Assembly (NCBI GenBank): GCA_026929865.2
Contig: CM049396.1
Location: forward strand, 38,218,501 to 38,282,500
DNA length: 64,000 nt
Direction of reading: 5' to 3'
DNA from: Hyperoplus lanceolatus
Lineage: Eukaryota; Chordata; Actinopteri; Uranoscopiformes; Ammodytidae
The notes beneath the pieces were generated by a model, which saw only the letters and a program-made list of their open reading frames with translations, was not told where the DNA came from and made no database searches. Of this stretch, positions 11,903 to 19,955 are shown in pieces. The translations under genes were made by a program, and so were the position numbers. The number at the start of each line of letters is the position of its first letter. Position 1 is the stretch's first letter.

Positions 11903-12835
11903 TTAGTTGAGTCTGCAACAGCTCCTGGTTGGTTGGTGCAGGGACACCCAACAGAAGCCCCCAAACCCAGACAAATTCTCCTGGAGAATTTCACCCTGGA
12001 GGTCTATGATGTAGCGGTAGTCCTTCTCTTCCTTCAGTGTGTACAGGCTCCACTTCCTGGACTTTTTATTGTACACTTTTCCATACCTGGCATAAGAAGA
12101 AGTATTGTAAGTTTAGTGATGCATTCATTTTACCTGACATTGTATAGTATTTTGAATTTCCACATAAAAGGGTTATCTTACAGCTGTACCCTGTATTATG
12201 TTCTTTTTATACATTTAAAAATATGTAGGTGACTTTCTCTTTCCCCCCATATACACAGAGTATACACTAACTGACATTGTCTATACCCACTGTCTGCGCA
12301 TATATTTGATACCTATATCATTTAACGCATTGTCTAGGCCTATGTATTACCCATCATAGAGAACAGTATTGTAGCATAGCACACATATTCACTTCTATAT
12401 CAAGCTTTACTCACCGAGAGACTCTGGATAAATACTTGACAAAGGTGGAGGAGGAGGAGGTGGTCTCATCGATCGGTGTTTCAAGTGTTGAGGAATTAGC
12501 CTTGTTGTCATAACTATAAAACAATAATTAAAAAAAGAAAAACAGACACTGCATCAGCACATTTGTGAAACGCCAATACTAAAATGACACATGTTCAGAC
12601 GCTGACGACCACATAACATTAGACTAATAATATAGTTAGAAAGGAAATTATTGGCAACGTTAACTAATGCAGCTTGTAATGTGCCTACTAGCCGACTGGG
12701 GAGCTAACGTTAGCATCGGGCTAATATAGCTAACGCAACATAAATAGCTTCCTTGGCTAGACTTCGCCATAACACACATTTTACAGGAAACAAAACAAAG
12801 GCTTACCTGTCCAACAAGAGAAAGACGGCAACCAT
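11903..12835 (-). CDS. Spliced 103-residue protein of unknown function in the TTAA element
   Basis: Three minus-strand exons keep one open frame. Exon 1 is 12835-12807 (MVAVFLLLD, donor GTAAGC). Exon 2 is 12513-12415 (acceptor TTTTATAG, donor GTGAG). Exon 3 is 12086-11903 (acceptor CTTCTTATGCCAG), ending in TAA. The summed length of 312 nt is an exact multiple of three, and both junctions restore a codon. The product has a serine/threonine-rich middle (ETPIDETTSSSSTF) and a basic-then-acidic charged stretch (YGKVYNKKSRKWSLYTLKEE). I do not recognise the family. Dense splice signals and phase agreement make a real gene likely. Exon 3 might instead be spliced further downstream. Confidence 0.5.
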
Positions 12836-12839
12836 TGTG

Positions 12840-13073
12840 TCACTTTCCAAGCCATTCAGCATCCTCAGCTCTCGCCATCACTGAACAATGTTGACTCCCG
12901 TTTGTCCACCTCGAGCTGTATGTAACTGCTCTTTTCTTGATGTCTTTCTTTCTTTTCTTTGCCTTTTGTAAATGGTGAGCAGGTGCAAGTAACGGTGGCA
13001 GTGGTAACTTCTGTCTAGGTTTCTCTTCCTTTGTGCAGGCTACCTCAACTAGGTCTAGCCCACTGTCATGCAC
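12840..13073 (-). CDS. 77-codon upstream frame of the same minus-strand transcript, hypothetical
   Basis: This open frame lies just upstream of the spliced gene; its stop is 4 nt from that gene's ATG. It is lysine/arginine-rich in the middle (KAKKRKKDIKKR, a possible nuclear localisation signal) and has no other recognisable domain. It could be an upstream ORF, an alternative first exon, or the true N-terminal coding region before a splice I did not detect. Confidence 0.3.
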   Translation of the reverse strand: MHDSGLDLVEVACTKEEKPRQKLPLPPLLAPAHHLQKAKKRKKDIKKRAVTYSSRWTNGSQHCSVMARAEDAEWLGK

Positions 13074-13875
13074 TACTATCTATGATTACTATGGCAACAA
13101 CGCTTTCTCTGCCCTCCGTGAAGCGCTCAGGCTCGTACACAGAGGGGAGAGAACGAGCAGGATTGTGATTGGTTCTTTAGATAAGGGTCCAACGTCTCCG
13201 TTTGGTCAGCATTTTAACAGGTTTATAGAAGGTACAGAATTTGGGGGTTTTTCGTTTCTTTTTCATTGCCCATAAGTTATTTATTGCTGTTGGGGTGTAA
13301 AAAGCACTTTTCACAACATATTAAAAAGTGCATATTGCAAATGATCGTACAGTATAGCTTTAAGTCAGGTTTCATGTTTTTAGTAGTTAATGGAATCTTT
13401 TTTTAACTTTGAAAACAAAATAATTATGATTTGGTTTTTCGGTGACACGCATGGTCACTGGTGGTAGTCTTAAGAACTTCTTAACAATACAATTCCAAGA
13501 GTTCTGTATGAAGTAAAACAATCAATCGCTTGAGAAAGGAAACAAGAATAGTTATAAATATTTCTCTAGTTGTCCAGCCATGATGACAATTTGATAGTTA
13601 CTTTAAAGGGGACATATTATGCAAAATCTCGGTTTTAAAGGTGTATTTCCAAGGTCTACTAGAAAAGGTTTTCATGGTTTATTGTTAAAAAAAACCAATA
13701 GTTTTCTACCATTTCCCATTTCTTCATCGCCTTTTCCAGCCTTCTCTGCCCTCTATCTCAAAAGGTAGGTCTTGACAGCTTACCCCCCTTCGCAGAAATA
13801 CTAGTCTGGTCTGACTGGTCAGATCTACATGGGCGTGCATGCACCGCCCTGCTCATTTACTCTATACCTACCTAC

Positions 13876-14255
13876 ATGGGCATGGCACACACCCAGCTGT
13901 CAGTTTTGTTTACTTTTGGCCAATGCAACATGGAGACCAATGTTAACATGTTTAGCTTCATTTCTACCACAAATATCAGTACACTAACCAGTTATAAACT
14001 AAAAGATGTACAACTGAACCTGTTCAGACAGGAGTCTGAGCTGAAAACTGTGAAAATGGCATCAAGATTTCTGATTTCCCTGACATTATCCTCAGGTAAA
14101 TACTGTTTAATTATGTCACAGTCAATAACATAATTTGAGCTAAGTATTTATGCATAAACTCTCTAAACTGGTAACATACACCCTGTTTTACATTTGTCTT
14201 TACAGGTCTGTGGAATGATCTACAGCCCAGTGGAGTGAAAAAGCTTTGGTTGTGA
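13876..14255 (+). CDS. Spliced small ORF of unknown function in the TTAA element
   Basis: Exon 1 runs to 14095 with a GTAAAT donor. The acceptor TTTGTCTTTACAG ends at 14205, and exon 2 is 14206-14255 up to TGA. Joining them keeps the frame and gives about 89 codons ending LWNDLQPSGVKKLWL. A poly(A) signal follows at 14391. The ATG at 13876 is the first in frame, but inner ATGs (for example in QCNMETNVNMF) are equally possible. No known domain is recognised. Confidence 0.4.
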
Positions 14256-14390
14256 ACCGATACTGAGTTGACATGTAAAAATGTACAGTAACCATAATGG
14301 AAAAGAAGGTTTGTCAGAGCTGCAAATTATCTGACAACATTTCAATATCTAGTAGATAATGTATCATTTGTATTGTGATCACTCATTCAT

Positions 14391-14396
14391 AATAAA
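14391..14396 (+). terminator. Polyadenylation signal AATAAA, plus-strand gene
   Basis: AATAAA lies 136 bp after the plus-strand stop codon and faces the minus-strand signal at 14560-14565. Confidence 0.5.
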
Positions 14397-14559
14397 GTTT
14401 TACCGTTAAAAAATGTATTGTGTTGCTTACCGTCACTGTTTGCTACCTGTAGTAAAAGATTACTTGAAACTCACATTTTCATCTCGCTGAAGATTTTCTC
14501 TGATAAAACAGTATCATTACATTTTAAAAAGACCAAAAACATCCTTAAAAATAAAGCAG

Positions 14560-14565
14560 TTTATT
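14560..14565 (-). terminator. Polyadenylation signal AATAAA (minus strand)
   Basis: TTTATT on the plus strand reads AATAAA on the minus strand, about 60 bp beyond the stop codon of the convergent minus-strand gene. Confidence 0.5.
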
Positions 14566-14625
14566 CATAGCCAGTGGAATGAAAATAGGAAGTGTACATA
14601 TCAAACAGAAGCAAAGCCATAACTT

Positions 14626-17414
14626 TTATGTAACTGTCCAGTTGTTGTTGGGCCCTGAAGAAGACCACCTGTCCCACCCAGTGAACACATCCTCCTCTGA
14701 AGGAACGGATAGTGTGACGGTCTTGGTGGCTCTGTCCGGCTCCATCACGTCACTCAGACACCTGTAAAACATGGCACATTCAATGTTACATCATGTAGCC
14801 TAGCTGACATGTATAGGCCTACATCATACATCTGTTATGGCAAAGCTACAACAAATTCAGTATAGCCCTGGCTCGATAAGCAACAAGTTCTGAGTGATAC
14901 TGTGTGCTTTTTGAAATATAATGGACAAGAAACAAACACCAGCAGAGACAATTTACAGTATTCCTGTCTATGTGTACATTACACTGGAGATCATGTAATA
15001 GGCCTACTGCTGCTTGTACTACAGGTTTATTTTGCTTAAAAAAAACGGCACTTTGTCCCGCATTCTCCCGCACAAACGTAGTCTTTGTCCCACATCTAGT
15101 GAATTGGGATCTGGTCACCCTAACTACACACTGTCCGCAGACTTATTGCGGTGTGTACTTGAGCTATACAATCAGACAGCTAGCAGGTAGCAGGATGAAG
15201 CTATTAAAAAAATACTCTTCAGTTTCCAACACACCCTACAGTTTCACCGTCTGTTTTTCACACAGGGGCTGTCACGGCAGGACTAACGTGAGCTCACAAA
15301 AGAGCCAAATAACAGTCACTGCAAAAGGCTCACAGCTCTAACTGTTAGCATAAAGCTAACGGTAAAGCTAGCGGGCGCTAATGCTAACTACTAAACCCCG
15401 CATTCTCTCATTTCAGTCGGGGTTCAGGCATGCAAACTCGTCACCTTTCGGTGAAATTCACCTTTTTGAAAACAAAATTGGCCACTTGTGTGATTCGTGG
15501 AGATCCGTTGAGAAAATATTTTTTTGGGGGGGGTCCGATGGCCGGCCATGGCCGTTGCACACGGGAGTCCTTGTCGCGGCTGCTTATACATTCAATAGAG
15601 AGGCGAGCGGGCAGAGAGATGGAGAAGCGAGCGGGCAGAGAGAAGGTGCAGCGTTCTGTCAGGCGGCACAACAAGCGGGCGCACTCCCTTTGAACTTTCG
15701 CTTCCGTGCTGCTCGTCAAACGCATGCGCGCGCTCGTGGGATCCTCCGCCCGTCACTTCACACGGGGAGCCCAACGCGAAGCCGCGCGGTCAGCTGACAG
15801 CGCGAGCGGAAAGTCGCCTACCATCTGAAACGGCCGAGCGCGAGCCCAGAGATGAGAATTTTTCGCCAGTTGTGTTGATACATTGTATTGATATAGCCGA
15901 AAGAAGTCCCGACGGAGTCGACTGGAAAGCCCAAAAAATACATGACTGAAGTAAGAGTACAAATTAGAGGGAAAAAAAAAGTTACATTCTGTTAACGTTA
16001 GTAGGCCTACATGTAGTCTATAGATAATTAGCCAGACATTCAGTCAGTGACAGACAGTTCCAACAATACCAAGGCAAAGAAACCGAACAGCTGATTTTTA
16101 TACCATAAGGAGGCAGAAAATAATTCAAAAATGTTGCGCCAACTAATGCATTCTCAATGGAGAGGCGAGCGGGGCTGGGCAGAGAGAAAGCGCAGCGGGC
16201 AGGGGCGGTCTCAACGATCTCGGGGCCCGTTTCAAGACCCAGTGTGGGGCCCCCACTTTTTTTTTTTTTTTTATAAATAATGCTTGTGCATGCTCCCCGC
16301 GAAAATAGAAAAAAAGATTGTGGAAACTATTTGGTTCATATACGGATTATGAGATAATGGGCCCAGAATGCCCCCCCCCCCCCCCTGCCCCACTCCTCCC
16401 TATCCCTATTCAACAGATGGATAGCTACTTTTTATGAACAGTATAGAATTTACACATAGAAAGCTTATTACTGTATGTGTGAGGGGGCCTTCAAGGCCCC
16501 TCATGAAGCCCCTAAGACAGAGCTAATAATGCTTTAGTTTTGCACTTGCTTTTCTATTATTCATCTACTAGTTGAGGGGCCCATGATGATTTATTTCCTT
16601 ATTTTAGGTGATTCCTTTTTGGACCCTGTTATTGACATGAGTGACTGAGCTATTTGACAATGCAACATGTAAAGTTACTATCAGTATTTCTGGCTTAGGG
16701 CCCCCCTGAGCCCTTGGGCCTGGTTGCATGCAATTTTCTTCTCAAAGTGCACCAGATTGATGAATTTTACTTTAAAAGGTTGCATTTTTTTCTTCCGGGG
16801 GAGCATTCCCCCGGACCCCCCTACAAGGTACAGGGTTCCCACCTCAGTCTCCTTATATATCCTACTGTAAAAAGCACTGTAGGTGTTTATGGTTATTATA
16901 GGTCATTAGACTGGTCAGTCTGAACTGGTAGCCTAATAATGGCCGATCCCTCCGCCCCAAACATCAAGTGTCCCTTTTTTTCTTAAATCCAAGGTGGCAA
17001 CCCTAGTGCCTACTCGGTTTATGTGAATCAATTTTTAAAAAAATTCACAGAGTTTGCCAACCATTGTTTTACAGCCATTTGCATTGATTTATGCGCTTGC
17101 TGGTTAACGGCCGCGGTTGGCGGATTGTCACTGCAGATTAACATCCAGACCCCCCTACCGGTGTTTGTTTTCGGACTTCTCACCTTTTTCATGGCTTATG
17201 AGTTTGCATGCCTGGGTGTTGGTTATTATAGGAGGGATAAAATAAAGCACATTACAGACATTGAACTAACAAACGGACAGAATTATTTTTAAAATAGGAC
17301 TACTTACATTTCGGACGGATGGTGTCTCTCAGTCTTCCTGGCACAGTCTCCTCCACACTCCAGTAAAAAGGCTTTGATCACACTAACAGATTGCAAACCT
17401 TTGCTGGAGATAGC
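14626..17414 (-). CDS. Partial spliced minus-strand gene of unknown function in the TTAA element
   Basis: The upstream exon 17414-17308 has acceptor TTTTTTGTTAG and donor GTAAGTAG. It reads openly with a cysteine-containing segment (IKAFLLECGGDCARKTER). The downstream exon 14761-14626 follows acceptor TGTTTTACAG and ends in TAA. The junction restores an ATG codon across the splice (AT|G) and continues CLSDVMEPDRATK to the stop. The intron has been enlarged by later insertions. The 5' end is not located; a nearby minus-strand ATG with MQQQRRSKQ lies near 17520 but does not join in phase by any splice I found. The family is not recognised. Confidence 0.4.
15398..16202. repeat. CpG-rich segment with a duplicated AGAGGCGAGCGGGC block
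   Basis: AGAGGCGAGCGGGCAGAGAGA near 15598 recurs, with changes, near 16160 (AGAGGCGAGCGGGGCTGGGC). Positions 15540-15860 are CpG-rich against an AT-rich surround, which suggests a transposon promoter or an inserted repeat. Several overlapping frames on both strands exist only because stop codons are rare in GC-rich DNA. I do not call a gene. Confidence 0.4.
16203..16990. mobile_element. hAT-like element remnant
   Basis: It begins near CAGGGGCGGTCTCAACGATC followed by a GGGGCCC-rich tract. It contains an internal segment (16733-16830: AAAGTGCACCAGATT, then CCCCCGGACCCCC) homologous to 4450-4570 in the hAT at 3566-4846. There is a poly-C run near 16371-16385. No right terminus or target duplication was identified, so the right limit is approximate. 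Confidence 0.5.
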
Positions 17415-17618
17415 CTAACAAAAAATGAAGTAAATCCATTCAGCTCTAGTGTGCTTCGAGGCTGGGGTGTAATGGTAGCTTGAGGTTGAGCTCACACTGC
17501 TTGCTTCTCCTCTGTTGTTGCATGAGCGAGTGGAGGCTCAGCCAGGTGTGTGTGGTTACCAACGGGGCTTGATTTGCCAATCAACTGCCAAGTTTCTGGT
17601 GAGCTTTCCCGTGGGAGT

Positions 17619-19312
17619 ATTTACAGGGTATCTGCAGGTTTCAGCATGTCAAATTTAAGACTCTTTAAGACCTTTTTAATACCACCTTGAATGAAATTTA
17701 AGACCTAAAACACAATACATATAGGCGATATTTGGGGGTCCAGCTGTATTACAACCCAAGCATAGCTTGTGTGTCACTCAATGAGACTCATTCAAGTTTA
17801 CTTTGTCTGATTATTGAACATAAAGTGATACTCATTTATATCAGAAGCTAGGAAGAAAGTAGCCTCTCTCAGGGTATCTGCACATCTTAAGACCTCTAAT
17901 GAACACCAATACCTTGGCAAATCTACAAACTGCACTACAGTATATGCTCTGTAGAGGTTTATTAAGCTTGAATATCAAATATTCAATGCACTTTAGCAAA
18001 CAACTGCTGTCTAATTACAGAAAATAAAAAATGTTCAGCAGTCTGAATGAAGACAATGTCCCCCCTGCATTTACCATCAAATACATATAAGATCACTGTA
18101 AAGGCAACGTGAAAACCCATCATTACCACCTTTTCAACCTATTATAGAGCTGTATCAATTTATTTACATTTTCTGATAAACCAGTCACAAGAACAGTTTA
18201 ATCAATAAAGAAAATGTGTTAGCTGCAGTATTAGAATGAAATACAAAAATCTGGTCATTTATGGGGAAGAATGTCCTTCAAATTTTAATTAGCCTACTCA
18301 TTCAATAAACAACAGACTTAGTCCATTAACTTTATTTTTCAGAACTTGTGGCAGAAACTATTTAAAAATTGGTTCCACAGGTGAATGATTTTGCACTTTC
18401 AAAATCGGGAAATAGGCTACTGTAAAGTAGGCATAGCATAGCCTACTGTATACAGGTTTGCATGACTGGGGGATGCCCACGGGACCTGCGGTAATTTGCG
18501 AAATGTTTTATTTTCTTCATATTGTTGCAGGCGGCCAGGTTAATAAACTGTGGGTATTAGGGTTGTACCGATTGGTGATGGAAATGTAGGCTACTGTCTG
18601 CGATTGACGGGACGATCGGCAATAGTTCTTAACTAGCCGTCAGAGAGCGAGGGCAGAATGGAGAGAAAGAAAGCGACAGACAGAGAAGCAGAGACTCGCG
18701 TCTCACTCTGTGAGCTCACGGCAACGTGACCCGAATGACCGTCTGATGAGCAGCTATTAATTAATAAATATAGATAAATAAACATTTTTACTAAACACAA
18801 TAAATCAGTTTGTTTCTGTGTGATTTGCGTTTGGGTCAGTAGCCTACCTAGGCCTACATCGCCAGCGGGTGGTTGCACACCTACGGAGTAGCGGCAGTGT
18901 GTGGTCGCGGGGTGAATAAAGCCAGCCATGTATTTGTCGTCCACCCTCCAACTCTCACTGAATGTATAATAGCAGGGCATGCATTTTGCTGGGTCGTTCT
19001 CCCCTTTCTTGCTTTCACGCGACCGACTTCAAATTCGGAGGCAGGGGACACATTCTTCTTCTATGCTACGTTTATATGCGGATCACAGCCACACACGGCC
19101 GTACTGCCACTAGCGTAGTGTCAGACTATCAGCAGTTAGTTAGAAAGTAGCCTCTCTACAGCTCCTTCTCGGAAAGTCGTGGAAGAAAAAACATAACATA
19201 GAATAGTCCTGCCCCGACAAATTTAAGACCTTTGAGTAATGGATTTAAGACCAGCATATCAAATTTTTAATGAATTTAAGACTTTTAAGACTTCCGCGGA
19301 CACCCTGATTTA
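17619..19312. mobile_element. CAGGGT-ended DNA transposon, non-autonomous, with ATTTA flanks
   Basis: The left end is CAGGGTATCTGCAGG (17624) and the right end in reverse complement is CAGGGTGTCCGCGGA (19307). Both ends continue into TTTAAGAC/CTTAAA-rich subterminal repeats. ATTTA flanks both sides (17619-17623 and 19308-19312), suggesting a 5-bp target duplication, short for typical hAT. A second left-type end, CAGGGTATCTGCAC, lies at 17873, so a nested or duplicated terminus is present. No coding frame was recognised inside. Confidence 0.65.
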
Positions 19313-19649
19313 TGATAATGAAAACCGACCGATTTCGCCATCAGTCGGTGTTTTTTGGATGAAACCTTCAAATCCCCCCTTTTTCGAAATAAGTGTCCCA
19401 GAAGAAACTGACATATTTGTCTTTTTGAAGCTTGTGTGTGCTGGTAGGGACGCCAATAACCTAAACAGTGTGCCCAAACACCGGCAATGTTTGTTTTTTC
19501 ATAATATGTCCCCTTTAAGGTTCCTTCGTATTTTCACCCAGTCCATGAATGTGTCATTTCCTCTGAATCCCTTGTATTTGTGTACGCCGTTTGAATCAAT
19601 GGCGGACTCCACCACCAACAATGCAAACTAATATAGAAAAGGTTAACTA

Positions 19650-19952
19650 ATGAGTGTAAATACACTTAATGGTTATCGCAAAATACATATATGCCATCAA
19701 TACCTTCGGGATAAACTTGGCCGGGTTGTCCAATGTAACCGTATTGTCACTGGGAACGCCAGATATAGTTCATTTAAAGTCAGTATTGAGTGCGAGGAGG
19801 TTGCAGAAGCGTATAACCCTGAGATTTGGCCAGTAGGGTCCCTGGTGCGGCGCTATTATGAACCAAAGAAGACGGCCCATAAAGGGCCAGCTATCTCAGC
19901 ATGCAATGTTGACAGCTCGTCTGGAGTAGTAGAGCCTGTACAGTCAACCTAG
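19650..19952 (+). CDS. ORF1 C-terminal part of the LINE
   Basis: It encodes about 100 residues ending two codons before the ORF2 start. The segment SFKVSIECEEVAEAYNPEIW, followed by PVGSLVRRYY, matches the style of the conserved ORF1 C-terminus in CR1/L2-like LINEs (a WP-x-G-x-x-VRR motif). The upstream part of ORF1 is missing, so the ATG at 19650 is probably an internal methionine exposed by 5' truncation. ORF1 proteins bind the element RNA. Confidence 0.55.
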   Translation: MSVNTLNGYRKIHICHQYLRDKLGRVVQCNRIVTGNARYSSFKVSIECEEVAEAYNPEIWPVGSLVRRYYEPKKTAHKGPAISACNVDSSSGVVEPVQST

Positions 19953-19955
19953 CGC

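Larger units (their letters stand above)
10224..13363. mobile_element. TTAA-flanked transposon with two convergent spliced genes, one P2X7-ballast-like
   Basis: TTAA at 10224-10227 is followed by AGCTATTCTGTACGATC. The right end is its reverse complement with one mismatch, followed by TTAA at 13360-13363. Kolobok-like identity is inferred from the TTAA duplication and the AG-starting termini. The left half carries a plus-strand spliced gene (10450-11113, poly(A) signal at 11319). The right half carries a minus-strand spliced gene (11903-12835). The two converge on the middle. No DDE transposase domain was recognised, so it may be non-autonomous or its transposase may be diverged. Confidence 0.75.
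13603..19518. mobile_element. TTAA-flanked transposon with convergent spliced genes, expanded by nested insertions
   Basis: TTAA at 13603-13606 is followed by AGGGGACATATTATG. The exact inverted copy ends at 19514 and is followed by TTAA at 19515-19518. One plus-strand spliced ORF (13876-14255) and one minus-strand spliced ORF (exons at 17308-17414 and 14626-14761) converge with facing poly(A) signals. This repeats the layout of the 10224-13363 element. Insertions include a CAGGGT-ended element (17624-19307) and hAT-like sequence at 16203-16990. The two ends could belong to separate copies of one family. The minus gene spanning the middle argues for a single element. Confidence 0.6.

Noticed and set aside
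15381..15797. 138-codon plus frame and overlapping minus frames
   Set aside because: All occur in one CpG-rich segment where stops are rare; no domain in any frame.
19239..19631. 130-codon frame before the LINE
   Set aside because: It spans the right end of the CAGGGT element, the TTAA terminus at 19515 and the unrelated flank, so it is a chance fusion of unrelated sequence, not LINE ORF1.
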